Origin: Acanthaster planci
Taxonomy: Eukaryota; Echinodermata; Asteroidea; Valvatida; Acanthasteridae
Assembly (NCBI RefSeq): GCF_001949145.1
Contig: NW_019091386.1
Coordinates: forward strand, 863,135-927,134
Length of the DNA: 64,000 bases
Reading direction: 5' to 3'
The notes under the pieces were generated by a model. It was not told where the DNA came from and ran no database searches. It saw nothing but the letters and a program-made list of their open reading frames with translations. A program made the translations under genes and the position numbers. Below are positions 12,801 to 28,100 of this stretch, in pieces (the first letter of the stretch is position 1; each line of letters opens with the position of its first letter).

Positions 12801-15800
12801 ATTGTTGTTCAAAAGTGAGAGGCGTAGAGTTCTGAAATGCATTTGAGTTTACCGAGCCTCATTTTTACCAGAGAGTTGGTAGTCTACACAAATTTGCATT
12901 ACGAGGATTATGTGCGCAGTAATCTGTTCCTCATTCACAAGCAATGAACTTAATTGTACATTTCCTTCTTTCTAGGGATTCCTTTTTTCATAGGAGCTCG
13001 GAGGTTTATCTCCGCTTTTTTTTGCCGAAGGTGTTGACAGCTAGAATCCTGAGCACTTGTTAAATCGTCTCGGTCAGATGATGAGAACTGTCAAAAGACT
13101 CCAAACTTTTCAAAGAATCCAGTTGCCGGAATCTGGGGGGAAAATCTTACAAGCTGCTTAACGTTTCCTTAGTTTATTCGTCGTAGTCCATGGAGTCTCA
13201 TTCATCACTTGAAGGGCAAGCTGTAGGCCTGCGCCGGTCCCCTGTAGATTCTGGTAGGAGCACGTGAAATGTGTGCAATTCACCTACGTGGCTTCAGGGT
13301 TTTTGTAAAAGGGTTGCAGTTGTCTTCAACTGGAAAAATGTTGCTGCCTTGAGGGCTGTAACGTAGGCGTCTCGTGGCTCTCAAGGGATCAAACAAGAGT
13401 GACACCGGGTGTGTTACATGAGCTGCATGAGGGAGCACATCTTCATAGAGAGAAATCCAGCTGTCCCTTTTGGATAAGCCCTCTTCATTCATACATGACA
13501 AACAGTCACCGGAAAAAAAAAATCCACATGTCTCTGTCACTTACTGTGAATCAGCAGCCCTAAGCCCTTCCTAATACCCCCCTCGCTGGCCAGGAATATG
13601 ACTCTATCCGCCGATTCCCGATCCGTCCCGCATTCCAAACGCGGGGTCCGCTTTCTCCATTCTGTGCCTTACGCGTGCGATGATTTCGGTCGTAGCCATT
13701 TTCCCCCCCCCCTTTCAGAATGAGCACAGGGGCCTGGTGGATCTGTTGGCATCAGAGCCCCAAATCCGCATTTCCTGATTGAAGTTTGATGGAAGCGATA
13801 AGGACAGGGTGTAAAAAGACGTGAGGTGTCTGTGTTTGTGAAGTTCCCATCCGCTTTCGGTCAACGCACTGTCTCGTCAGCTACCATGCTTCCAAAAACT
13901 GCCCTCTGCACTTTTTTGTTTTCCTTATTGAGTATCTGACTTGTCTTGTAAAATAGATAAGATGGTGCTAACGTGCTTAGGATTAACTGGAAAATGATCA
14001 CACATGCACACAGTGTATCCCCAGTGCATCATCTCACACATCAGTCTCAACTCTGTGATTGACTCTCTATCTTTACAGTTTAACCGTGCAAACTTCTTTG
14101 ACAAAGATAGCTGTTGGTCACAATCAGGAGTGAGAATTATCAGGATTTTAGCATTAGTATTTTCCCTGATTCCGGATTTTCAAACAGTCACTATTAAGAT
14201 CTGTAAAATCCTGTACTATTTAAAGGTTTTTTCCAAAGAAAAATTAATGTAGAACACAAAAAACCTGATATTTTAAAGGGTGCCTTTAAAGTATTTAAAC
14301 CATAAACCCTGTACTGCCGTGGGACCCTTAAAACCTGTAGTAATTTATTGGGGGGATATTTCATTTTCTTGCAATCTCACCCCTGCACAAGCAATTTCCT
14401 TTCTGAGCGTAATCAACTGTCGCCAGCCCCACCCTAAAATAGCATGAAAACAAATCTGGGCTCATTTGACAGATCTGTTGCTCATATGACCTTAAAGGTC
14501 AAGGACGCAAAACATGTATATACAGGTTTCAAAGAGGCCGTCTTGTCCTTAAAGAATAGAATTTTGCAATTTGAAATGAAAGCCTGTGGTGGTTACCAAT
14601 CCTTCCCATCTCATAACTGCGTATGAAGCCACGTATTGAAGCCCTTGGATAGACTTTTGGCCATAATCAGGTAGCCCACTCAAACACATCAATCATCAGA
14701 GGTGCTGGGTTTGAGGATGTGCACTCATGTCTGCCTAAACGAGGGGGCGCATAATCATCTTCCAGTATCCCCCCCCGTCCAAAAGTTTTGGGGTGTTTGA
14801 GAACCAGAAGGACGTCCTTTCCCCATTCCCCAGGGTTTGCACCTAAACGATCTCTAGGATGGAATCAAAGAGAGACAGGTGGCACAGTGTCAGATCCGCT
14901 TGCAGAACATATTTTGCAAGTTCGGGGAAGTCCTTTTATTCCTTGACAGGTTGGCCAGAAACTCAACTCTCATCCCTCATGTTCTTCTTGTTCATCTCCA
15001 TCACTCCCCTGATGCAGGGTTCTCTATGGCAACCAGATCGCTGATCTCCCCGAGGGAATCTTCCGTGGCCTGACGTCCCTCCAGTTGCTGCTCCTGAATG
15101 CCAACCACATCTCCTGCATCAGGGTCAACCTCTTCCAAGATCTCATCTCGCTGAATTTGCTGTAGGTCTTCCGCAATTTCTCATCGTTCTGTCCTTTTTA
15201 TTTGTAGAACTTATCTCCCCCATTTGATTATGTTGGCTTTTTCCATAATAGCGTTAACGTTGAATTCCCAGATAGAAAAAACACCCAACAAATTTTTTTG
15301 TGGTGATGTTTGTCAGAGGATGGTGTTAAAATTTCACAGGAGAATTGATAATCCTTCAAGTGTTTCTACATGTACGTCCCTGTTCCTTGGTCTTAAAGGC
15401 CACAGAGATACAGAGTAGTCCGGTATGGGAGAAGCAGTTGCTGCGAACTGTCCTGCCTATGGACACAAACACGGCAAAGTGGCTTGCTTTGAGACCATTT
15501 TCTATCAGTCACCCACAGACTTTTCAAGCTCACTTTTATGTTTTCCACCCCAGGTCCCTGTATGATAACCAGATCATGTCTCTCGCCAACGGAACCCTGG
15601 CCCCACTGCGCAACCTTCAAACCATGTGAGTACAGCTTACCTTTTCTCTTTCCGACTAATCCGCAGCAGGTGGTAATGCAGCCAAAAGGTAACGCGCCAT
15701 TAGTCATTAGCACACTGGAGACTCCCCTTAAAGACCCTCATGTGACTATGAGCCTAAAAAAAAACAAAGGAAAAAGTGAAATTTCGCATCCATCACTTTT

Positions 15801-18800
15801 GCAGCTCCATTCCTGCGTCTTGCCCCTACTGCTAAGTGAGTGACACCGGCAGCTCTTGAGATTTACGGTTTGACAAACGTTTACGCTGGAAGCGCGCGGC
15901 GACTGAATCAACCACTTGTGCCGGCTCTTTGGTGACGTTAGTCTTGTTAAGTCTACTATGCGCGGTGTCGCCAACATTCCGGCCGACCCGTGCAATAATT
16001 ATTGGATAATAAGCAGTTCCTGCTCTGTAAAGTTGCGGTCGCCACGGAACCGTTGACTGGCTTGTGTATACCTGTTTGCAAAGCTGGATGTTCGCGCCTA
16101 CACGTATGTCTCGTTCTCGTTTTGGTCTAGTGGAAGATGTTGTTTTCTGTTGCACATCCGCTCTGGGATGAGTTCCCTGTCGCCAACGTTGACAGATGTG
16201 GGCAATCGCCACTCAAGGCGCGGATCATCTTCAGTTTAGAATACAGTCACATGGAGCCCCCCAACATCTGGCCTTGTTCATTGGTACATGTACCTGTCTC
16301 GATAAAGGGCAATGTGAAATCGGGCATGGGGCCAAATTGACCGTCATTGGCTGTTTGCCTCTTCAATTTGTGCACCCAGCTTGTTTCAAAGTTATTTATT
16401 TTCAGTCTCACTTTCTCGGCAGTTTCTGGAACCCATTCCACTAATTCAAGCAATTCTTCCTCGGCTGTTATTTTACAAATTCAGTTGGCTGGAATTGTTT
16501 TTTTTTTCCAGAGAGGTACATGTATATGAGAAAATGATTCAGCTCAGATTTTCTTGCAGTTTCATTTTCCGTGTGTTCTTATTTCTTCGTAACCAGGAAA
16601 CTAAATATCCACTGGTCTTAGGGCACGCTGAGCATTGTTGCAACCTGAGATGCTCCCTGGCAAGCACGGGCAGTAGAAGCTGTCTCTTTCTTTGAAAAAA
16701 ACTCGAAAAGATGCAAGACTCTGTTTGCTGGAAATTTTCCACCATTCTACCCAAACAGGTAGTTTCCCCCGAGAGAGCCCCTCAGAGAAAGCCTCTAACC
16801 CAGTCAACACACACCAGGGATGAAACGTGGGGGGATAATCCTTGCACTTTGTAGGGATTCCAAAAAAGAGTTACTTTTGTCTTGCACGTTGACAGCAGCC
16901 GGCTGATCTGGTAAACCAACGAGCTCAAGGTTTTCTGTGGAACTGGGAGGGGGGGACACTAGGCTTGGTCGAGCCAGAGGGCATGAAAACGGAAAAATGA
17001 CGTTGGTCATTTTGTTTGAAAAAATACTTGATCAAACCGCCCCAACAATCGAATGTTGGCTGGTAAATAAGTCCCTCTTGTTCTTCACTCATCAAAAAAG
17101 CCAAGCTTGTTTGAGCACTCGCGAAAACTGGAAACATGCAAAGGCTTTTCCTGACAAAGGAATATGACACAAGTCAAAAAGTGGACGTCAAGAAGCCATC
17201 TAAGCTCCTTAACATGCCACTTTTAAACAGTACTTTTCAGGTTACGTTTATCCATCAGATTAGAGTGTCAGCGAGGCACAAAAGTTTGATGGAGATCAAC
17301 CCCCAAGTCATTTTGGTCAAGATATTCCTCAAGGTTGATTCTGCAACCTGTCAACCCCCCCCCCGCTGGCACGCGGTGAGCAGCTTCATATGTAAGATGG
17401 TAATTGTCCTGGCTCCGTTGGAACCCAGTCAGAAAGTTAATGCCTGATCTGATTGGTTGAGAGAGTTTAGGCAGTGTGGAGCTGTCAGTAGGGGAAACAG
17501 AGAAAGGATCGCGTCGTGGAGAGAAGTTGATGTGCCTGTTTTTGTGATTGCTTCCTTTAATCTCCCCGAGCCTGATTCCCCGGTTCCCCGTTCATCGGTA
17601 CACACTTCAGGAAGTGATACCCTCTTTCTGGTGACCCCCCTCCCCACACATTATGGAGATAATCCTGGTGATTTTTTTTTTTTTCTTCCTGTCTTTCTTG
17701 TCTCTCTGGGTATCACATTTGGACTGATGCTTTAGGAGATGGCACGGCAACAAAAGGTGCAGGGGAGCGGTGAAAACGATCTGGGACATTTTGGGAGGAT
17801 TTATCTGAGGGGGCTGTTTAGGCGGTCAGATTGCCTCTCTGCCGACATTGCTCAATCTACCACAAAATTGGTCCGCGGAGGGAGAGCATTAGCAAGTGCA
17901 TTTCTGAAGAAGCTTGCTCCGTACCTTTTTTAACTGTGACATTTTTACTCCTAAAAAAAAAACCTGACTCACTTTGCTCTGACTTGCAGATTTGACCAAA
18001 TGCCAACCTCCTGATTATGTCTATCTCAATTTTGGGCAGAAAACATTTGGAGCAAAAATCCCCAAGCAATCATGGCTTGGGGATTTCAAGATATGAGCGT
18101 GTGCCTACCGAGCAGGGCTCAGTGGAAATTTCCGTGCCCTTTTTTTGTCCCCCCAAATGGCCCACTAATTTTATCCCCAGAGCAGTCTAAAAATGAGTGT
18201 ACTCGTAGGTTACGCTTTGGTCGCCTTCACAGACGTGGAAGATGTTAAATTTTAAAGTTGAATAAGCACTGCATTAGTTTCTGCAAGTTTGTGAGGTAAA
18301 GAAGTTCACAAACTTGCTCAGGTGGGATTTGAACCCACCACATCTCACAAGCTCGGGTGTCCCACCCACTTGACGAGTAATCTTGCCACGGTCAACAGGG
18401 TGATGCGAATCTGATCTACATGTGTGACAGCAGGTACATGCACTGCACTTAGTGACTGTTGAGGGTGAAAAACATACACTTCCAGCAATTTGGTCATCGG
18501 TCCGCAAACATTTTTGGTGTTAAAAATAATTGATTCTAAAATGGCGTAGTTGTCAACCCTAAAAGAAAGCGGTGTTGTAATTCCTATGTTGAAATTAAAA
18601 TTTTTTGGAAATTTATCCTGATGGCCAGCAATATTGTTTCTTTTATTGTCACTGTATCCAGCACTTTTTTTTTGCAAGGCAACCTTTTTTGGAATAACAT
18701 CAGTTTTTTCCATGATCATTTTTTTCGCCTCCCAAACCAACACCAGCTGACAAGATTTTTCCCGTGGGCATTCTTAAATTTAACAATCCTCCTGCTTGGC

Positions 18801-21800
18801 TTCAAGCGGATGTTACCGCCGGCGACACACACGTCACAGTGGGGTTCACTCATGTCTCTCCCACCCCCACTGAACTTTTTCTTTTTCGCCGGAAGAAATA
18901 CCCCCCCCACAAGCATGTAAACACTTTTTAAAAGTACCAGTGATGGCATCGGACAGAAATGTCACGTTGCAGTAATTCGACATCTAAAGCAGCCCAGGCT
19001 GGCCAGCCGTGCCGTGAAGCTGATGCAAGGAGAGAACCATAATACGAAATTTCCTGCATGCACGTGGCTACCCAGATAACACCAGCATGTACCACCGGGT
19101 CCCTGACTCTGTAAAACCTCCCTCCCCCGCCGGAGCAATTTTTGGGCCTTAAAAAAATCTGTTTTCATTGGCAATTAATGTGTGGACATATGAAATAAAC
19201 CATGGGTTGAGACTTCTGTCCATGGGGGGACCGGTGGAGGTCTTGATGTACATTCATCATACACTTGTGTGAGTTGTGAGAAATTGCAGTACTGGCTAAC
19301 TGTAGAAGTTTTGGAAGAAAGTTACAGTTTATTGTCGGAGAACTTCTCCCCCCCCCTTTTTTTTATTGACAATTTTTAAGATGTATTAAGTAATGATCGC
19401 CTGTCCAGTTAATCTGTCTTGAGAGTTGAAAAACATGTCTGGCCAAAAACTTCAGACGGCGTGGGACAACTTAGAAGTTTCCATGTTTGTTGTTAACTTA
19501 TCAAAGACTGATGAAACTGGACGGCTGTTCAGAGTGTGATGAAAAGAAACAGCAGATCGGCACAATTTCCAAGCCTTTTCGCCCGTGCGTAATCTGCAAG
19601 CTTCTAAGTGGCTTACCACTAAGGAGTGTTTAAATGATGGTGAAAAGCTGCTTCAACACCAGACGCTGCCAGAATGTGGGAGACTTTAGCAAGAGTCAGT
19701 TCTATGCTTCTCGTCTTCTGTCATTGATCAAATGAATGAGAAATCCTTTTGCACAGGTACCTTCAACAAGCCACATTTTGCATGCACAGGCTGTGCAGAA
19801 ACCCCAAATCTGTAGCCAGGAGTGAGATTTCTCAGCCTTTTTTAGCTGATCTCGGCTTTTTTTTTGCTTTGGATTGCAGCTTTTTTTTCCTCACTGGCTG
19901 TGTACAAAAGTATAGGAGATGTTCACAGTTCAGCTTCTTTATGTCTTGTTTCAGGTGTTTTCAGCTATTTTTATCATTGGTCAATCTCACTCCTGTGAAG
20001 TGTGTACCTCAATTTGCATCACACTGGTAGCAACTATTGGTAGCAGGTTGACTAAATGTGAAAAAAAAAATGCCCCCCAACTTTGACGGGCACACCATTA
20101 TCTTTGTACTGTTCAGAGGACATCGTATTTGCCGTAAAACGTGTTTTGAATGCAACCTGCAGAACCTTTAAAATATCTCACGATGGCACACGATTCTCAC
20201 AAGAACAATCATGGTCCACGTACATCGTGCGGTGCATGATTCAATTATGTGCATGTACAGTCGCAACATATCAGCGCTGATTGTCCATTGATTTCCCAAT
20301 GCCCCAGCATTATTGACGCAGTGCACGAATTCCATCCATTGCCATATGCCGGCTGGAGAGTGCCGCTAATGGCCTCACGTTCGGGAGGGGATCCAGGCAT
20401 GCCATTGGGGTGTCTTCAATGAGTGCAGTAGTACCGTCGTCTGGCTGGTCACACGGCTTGTTGAATGCTTTCTTTCATACATAGATGAACAAGTACTTCA
20501 CTGGAGGCATTTTGTTTAGCTGCAGTTGCTCAGTTGAAAACACATTTACAAAATTTTCTTCTGCCCTGCTAAAATGGTATTCTTATGAAAAAAATTAAAG
20601 TAATAATCAAGAAATCACTTTAGAAGGAAAGGTTTTTGTGTCGTAATGGAAACATTTTCAAGGAGCATGACAGAATTTTTTTTCTGGAAATAAGAATTAT
20701 TTTTCGTTTTAAGAAATGCAAGAAAAGAATTGTTTGCTTGCTGAGGTAAGGTGACACTGTGAGGCATGTACAGATTGTTTTTGGCCATTCCTGGGAAGGT
20801 GGGTAACTCTCAAATCTCTTTTCAAAGTCCATTCATCATTTCAACTGGCAGTTTGTCAGATAAAGCAAGCGAATCCGATCACTCAGCAAAATCAGTCCGT
20901 CGAAAAATTGCAGCAAACTTCTCACTCATCTCTGGTGCTCCTCGAACTCCCGTCTTCCTCTTTCCGCTCGTTCATCGATCATGTCACCTGCCCATACACG
21001 TGCAGTTAATCATATTGGTACCGAGCAGGAAGACGGATCATGGTATGGAGAGGAAACGAATGCTCATCAACTCCGATCTTAATCGCTAGGCGTGACCACG
21101 AAAAAAAAAGAGAGATGAAGGGGAGCGTGTCCTCTGATTTTGATGTCTCGTGGGCCATGTATCAGTGGGTGGGCACGCTAACGTGATCCAGTGTCGTCAC
21201 CAACTTTGCCAAACAGTTGTGAGGAGGAACTACATACCTAAACCACATGTTTAGGTATGTAAAGTTGCTAAAAAATTGTGGTTCAGGAAGGAACTGCGAG
21301 TGAAATCTGAAGAAAGTCTGGTGACCCAGCTCATTTGTTCGATGTTGCATTTTACCAAACTAGACATTGATGATATTAGTCAGTTTCCCGCTTCCTTTTT
21401 TTTTTCTTTTTTTTTTCAATTAAAAAGGCAAGGCTTATCTAACAGAGTTTGAACTTGCGCTGCCGAGATTTTCAAGGTTTTCTTGTGCGCCAAACGGGCT
21501 TTGGGTTTAGCTGCGACCCGATATCTAGAAGCTACCTGATGGCCCCTTCCCCAACCCCTGTAATTTTCACGGAAGTCTGTTGTCACGAAACCGGCCTCGC
21601 CTGTTTGAACGGAGGTCTGTGTCTCGCAGAGCATCCCCCATGCTGTTTACATTTTAAACAATGTCCAGGTGTGCTAAGAGGTTGGTATCGATCCGAAACA
21701 GGGGGAGCCCGTGGATCGAGTCAGCTGGGAAGAGTTGACGTCACGGGCATCTAGGTTTAAAGTGAGGACCCTTGCCTCTCCAACTTAAAAAAAGTCTTGT

Positions 21801-24800
21801 TCTCGGTCTATTTCTAGCCAAGGCCTCCTCTCTGGAGGTTGACACATGACTGATGAGGGTGTGGGAACAAGTTTGGGAGCTTGCCAAAAACCAGCGAGGT
21901 ACAGTGGCCTTTCTAATAACCAGCCAGACACTTCAGTTGATGTTCAAGGTGAAGTGCTGCCTAGAAGGATTTGGCATTCTGGTGTTTGTGCGTAAGGGCT
22001 GGGAATTTGAGGAAATTTTTCTTCCCTTGCCCGCATTAAGTGCTCTAATGTAGATCTAGGAATGGCAGGTATTTTTGTAGAAGTACCGGTATTGTACACA
22101 AGAAGGGCCTGCGTGACCTTTTGGTCAAAAGCAATTGAGCAGTTATTCAAATTTAATCATTGTCTAAATTGTTTGTGAAATCTCTGTGCATTGAAAATGA
22201 AATGAAAATCAAATTCAATTTTGATTTGAAATTGCAGGTTGGAAAACTTGCTTACTTCTAAAAGTCAATAGCAATGTAGACAAATTGAGTACAAACACGT
22301 GTGGTTGTTGACAGTGGGTTTTTTTATACTTCAAAAAAAGAGAAGAGAGTTTAAGTGTTTTGGATGGGGGGGGGAGTTGCAGTGACGTCTTGAAATTCTA
22401 TCCATCGACTACAAGAAGGTAGGGGAAAGTAAAAATAAATCAGTTTGGAGTTATTTTGTCCTCACTTGATCCCTCAAATCAACAGGAGGTCCAGCGATGG
22501 TAGTTATGTTTCGCCTAGTGCAATCTATCCAGGTTTCCATGGGGGAGGTCAGGAGGGGGGATTCTTGCGGTCGGATCGTCATCAAGAAACGATGTTGACA
22601 CATCAGACACGTTCTCCCAATCTTCATGTCTTCACCTGCATTACTCACTCGGTCCACCTGGGATCGTTAGTCGGCCAGAGCACTCTGGCACCCAGCCTCC
22701 TGCGTGGGGTATATCCCCCCTCGGTGTGGGCTTATCGAATTTGGCCAATGCAGTGGGACCAGTCTACTCCCGCAGACCGAAGTAGCCCGGGGCTATCATG
22801 GTATACAAATCTCACGCTGTTGTCTGACCTCAGCCAAGAGACCCGAGTTAGCCCCAATTTTTGTTTCCTCCCTTCTTAATTTGGAATGCGATCGACCGTC
22901 AAGACCCACAGTTATAGCTAATCAAGACCATAATGCGTTTGCCTGGATGCACGCAACTGGCACATACACCAGCCCCACGTAGAAAACAGGATGCCGACTC
23001 ATTTAGGAGCAATCAATTAGCTGATGGCAATTGACTGTACCCAAATCTCCTGCTGTCTTTAGTGCTGTAGGTACACAGTGATTCACTTCTGCTCTGAAGG
23101 ACGTCCCCATACCTAAGGTACAGGGTAACATAGCAGGGTGACTTTCAGAGGTCATCGGGCAAGCATACATCATGTAGACTTTTTTTTCTGAGGTTGTTTT
23201 CAGTTGGTTGAGCCTTGGATTTCGAAGTCTCAACTCTTGCAAATCAGTTTGAAACTGGTGTTGAGAACCTGGAAATTTCAGTATTGGGGGTTATTTCATA
23301 CGCTCAATATGAAAATAGGATGGAATGCAAAATGGCCCAAAACCTGGGTGTACCCATAGCAATTGTGCAGATTATAACTGCCAGAGCTGGGACTGTTGAT
23401 TGGCCCTGGAATTCACAGACTACAGTCATGACACAAGCGAGCTCAGCTTTGGTAGCAGTGGCGGGGTAATTTGTAGTGCCGAATTCTGGTTTCAGAAGAA
23501 CTTGTAACAGTATTTTTGTCTGTGCGATGGCCGTCCAGTGCGATGGCCGTCCAGTCTCGTCACACCCATTCAAAATACAAAAGAAGACGAGGGTTACATC
23601 TTATTTAAAGCCGGAGTGTCTGACCGTGTTTAGTCATCGGTTGGGGAAATCCATGTTGAGTTACTTTCACGTGTGTGTGTGTACTCTCACTTAAACGCAG
23701 CGCCAGGATATTTCCTTCTGTTGTCTACATGTACTTGCCTCCTCTCGTACATAAGTATTGACTTATGGATGTACATGTAAGCGCAGAACGGGTACGACTT
23801 TCCACAATTCCCACTGCGACTCAAAGGAGAGCGTTTTTGTCTGTTTTTACAAGGGGATTATGGGATAATAACTGAGACGACTCACACACTGTCTCTGGAC
23901 ACTTTTTTTCAAATTGACGGAAAAAGCCAGGGATCAAGACAACAGACGTCCCGTTCCCCCTTGATGTGTTTGCCCGAATCGGTCGATTCCCACTGTTCCA
24001 AACAATCTTTTTCCGTTTGGCTCATATCTGAAGGGATGCCGGGCTTTAGCAAGTACACGAGCCTGGCCCACAGTCATGTGTGACTCAGGATCCTGCAGAT
24101 TAATCTTTATGTTCACCCGGCAGGATATAAAAAATACGACCGAAACCAAAGTGGGCCGTGAATTAAGTAGTGAAGGATTTCGTGTGCTGCCGAACAGCAT
24201 CTTCCTCCCCCGGAGCCAGACCTTCACGTCTTCAGGACTGGCTTTGAAGCAAGCAGGCGTTTCAAGTACATGTATATCTGCAGTTGTCCCATGTGACATG
24301 TGACAATTCCGTTTTGCGAGTTCATGGATTTCTGGAAAACAACCAGGCCAACATACAAATGACCTGACAGAATATTTTCAACTTTGTTTTGATCACTTAG
24401 CAGACCGTGCATTTTTTGTCTTTGTCCCCGCCCCCCTCCTCCGTTTCTAGGGTGCTTGTTGATAATATCCTGTGTTAATAATAATAATAATAAAGCATTT
24501 ATAAGGCGCACTATATCTGCAAAGCATTCAGAGGCGCCGGTCTAGGTGGAAAAATGAAAAAATCAATTGTGCATTCATAGTGAAAAAGCTTGTGAGAAGA
24601 TCATTTCAAAACAGGTTTCTGTAGATAGGTAGCACGGTAGGGGACTATTGAGACTATTTTTATTGGCAAGATTTGCTCTGTAATAGAACATTGCCTCTGC
24701 ATCACACTGCATCTGAATTAACCCAGCTTCCGTTCCAAAAGTTGACAAATCCAGATGTTGATTCCAAAACTTACCTACATGTACTGTACACGTCATAATC

Positions 24801-25058
24801 TGCTGTGCGCACACGGCTGTGAAATTCACAAGAGTGGTTCCGTATCATAAAATCAAGGGGGAAAAAAGTCAGTTATTTCATAATTTTGGCTTCTGGTCGC
24901 ACTCAGCTCAATCTAAATCGGCACTTGTGGTCACTCTGGTCCAGGGCTTTTTGTTGTCCAGAACTTCAGGTGTTACCTCCGGACAGACCATGCTGAGACT
25001 ATCCATTTGTTCCTGGGATCAGCCCCCTTTTCCTTCCTGGATTTCATAAGCCCTTCCT

Positions 25059-25119
<61 letters not shown>

Positions 25120-28100
25120 TCCCCTCCCCATCCTGGGGGGAAGAGGGTGAAGGGAGTGCGGCGAGGGACTGGTTTCCATCCGTCAGCACATGGTGCCTCT
25201 CCTGGAGGGTCTGATTAGAGCTGGGAGGCCACGGTCACGGTAGAGGAACCGGAAAGAATGAAACCCGAACGTGGGTTACAGTCGGGGAGGGTAGCTCGAG
25301 GGGATTGAACACTGCCCGCCCATTAGACAAAGAAAAGAACCGCGGGACAACGGAGCCAGCAGTTTTGGGGATTACTCAGCGTGATGCAATTGGGCCTGTT
25401 TGGAGGTTGGGGGGGGGATATGCGTCCAGTTCCTGCAGCATGTGAGTAATGCTGGTCAGATGACGGAGAGCGAAAAATGCTGACATCTGCATTTGTATGA
25501 TTCAAGTGTGAGTGTCAGTCACAGCTAAGAATTAGAAAGAGCTTGGTGGAAATAAGTCATGCGGAGCTCATCGTAAGTTAAATTGCCTGTTTCTTTTTTT
25601 CACTGTTTGAGGCAATACATGGGGAAGGTCTGCATATTAGTCATACAGACTTTGTTGTCATCAAGCCAATTGCCTGTTTTCTTTGCGGACCGTCGTGCGG
25701 GAGAGTTGTGGACAATCTATGTGTTTGTGTTTGTGCCCCAGCCTAACCAGACAGGTTGGAAGGTGCCAGAGCCACTGTGGAGCCAAAGGCCCTGAATTAG
25801 AAGAACGTTGCACAGTTGGAATTGGCAGGACACCCCCCCCATCATTTTGTTCACCTGCAAATGTCCGTATTCATCAGGATGCCGAACTTACGAGATTGAT
25901 ACCTCAAAAAGAAAGAGCTCTGTTTATTTGTTCCGAAGCAGCCTGCAACAAAATTGTCGACAAAATGGCCTCAAGACCTATTTCGCGTGAATCGGGTCAC
26001 ATTTGCCTGACAAGAGCCAGCTGCGCCTATTTGGTGCTCCCGGCGTCCTTGATCTTGTCTCTCCATCTTTTCTGTCGCCCCCTTTTCTAGGAAGAAAAGT
26101 GTGCTTGGAGGCCCTGTTTGTCCTTGTAAATGCTTCGTCTATTCTCTTGTCATGAATTTTGACAAGGCGACTGTTCAGACTTTATTTCCTTGCCATTATA
26201 AATGAAATTAGATCAAGTCTTAAATAATCGTAGTTCTGATCAGAAAGTTGTCTGCGTCCCAAAAGTTTGAGCAAAGTGAACCCATTTGAAAATCAAATAA
26301 TCTTTGTTTTTCTTCCAAGTATGTTTTTCCCACAGCTTATTCAACTGCTACATGTACAAACACCTGAATGGTGGTCATGCCATGGTGGTTTTCTCTTTGG
26401 CTTTCCCGCAGTTTCTCACACACATATGTTGATATGTACAAATGTGCAGATCTTGTAACTTTGGCAGAAATTGAATACGTGCAGTGGGTAGGCTGGCATA
26501 ACAGTCAGCCAGCACCCAATTAATTTTGGTTAGTCTTTAATGTCACTCAGAGTATCACAATAGTGAGGAATTCTCAAAGGGGAAATGAATCATTACTTGG
26601 ACTGGGCTTGGATAGGGCTGGGATCATTTTGAATGGCCAGTTGTCAAATGCCCAGGGCTACTTGTTTTGGGGTGTTTTTTTTGGTGTTGAGGGGCATTAT
26701 TAGGAAAGTAGAGACAGATGAATTTACCGGATAAAGGAACAATTTGTGGTTTGAGGTTGGCAGAATACACCATTTGTGTTGAATAGGATGGTAATTCTAG
26801 CTCTCTGTGAAAGGGGAATTGGTTGAGGCTCCTTGAGAAGCTGATAGGGGATTAGGACTCGGCAATTGTACTCAGATCGGCCGAGTGGCACCTTCCTTGT
26901 CCCACAGTATCGGGGAACTCGAAAAGTTGCTGTTAGTGTCCAGGCTGCATTGTTTAAAGCGCTGCTGACTTTCAGTGGCACGGATCAGGATTTTGCTTTT
27001 TTTTTCTTCTTTCAGCCGTGCAGCAAATGCTGCGCCTCACGGGAATGGAGGGACGGTGTCAGCTGGGGTGAAAATGGTGGGTTGTCTGCTTATCTGGGGA
27101 GGTGACAGTAATCCGTGTGTTGTTTGAGGGAAGTATAAACAGGCTTTTATCCCTCCCATCTTGTCCTCTGGACAGTCAGAGAAAAGCCCTGGTCTCTCTC
27201 TGTTTTTTTAATGGCTCTTGGATCCTGAGCGATGGGAAGGTAGAATGATCGATTCGAGGATGATAAGCTTACGGGGGAAGTCTGACATTTTTCTTGTCAT
27301 GGAAGGTCTCGCGTCCGACTGGACGTGATCGCCAAAGCAACGGCCTCTGCTGACCTGCTGCCAGAAACCTCCCCCAATTAAAGTTTGTCTGGTGACCTTG
27401 CACATGAATTGACTTAACTGGCATGTCCTGCGTGGTAATGGCGTAGGAAATATTTTTTTCCCCTCTCTGGACAGCCGTTTGATATCGGAGTGGATGCCCG
27501 ATGTCAGAGGGGATCAGAGAAGTTGATCCGTGACTCGAAGTAAGCGCCGGCTTTGGACGTAAATAACCATACTTTCTAAGGCCTGATGAAGAATGCCATC
27601 TGTCACTAGCTAATGGTTAGCACAGAAGGTCCTTATCGTCTCATTTTCTGGGCAGCCAGTTGTTGTTCCTTTTTTTTTAAATAGAGACCAGGTGAACATG
27701 AATTCAAGCCCCTTTGCCTTCCCCTTGCTTAGTTCCCTAGAATGAGAAAATAGCCTTGTTATGAAGGGAAGCTTGTTAGAAACCCACGGGTGGTGAAAAC
27801 TTTGGTGGAGAACAAACGGGATATCTCAAACTTGAGACAATGTTAACCACAGAAAGGAGAGGGGGGTACTGCCTAGATTAAGTGGAAATTTCCACTAGGA
27901 TTGGTGCAGACTAAATGGAAGGTTTGAACTCGAAAATGGACTGGAGCGGAGTTCGAACCGTTGAAGCAAGGAATACAGTCCAGGCGTTCGACCAACTGAT
28001 CTGACTGCTTCTCTCCCATAACCTTCCAACTTGAATCATCCTTGCATGCAGGACAGTAATGATTATGGATTTATCTGATTATCGATTATTGATTTGATAA

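Noticed and set aside
22445-22879. 144-codon ORF in the large D2 intron as a nested gene
   Set aside because: No recognisable domain, and composition like the surrounding intron.
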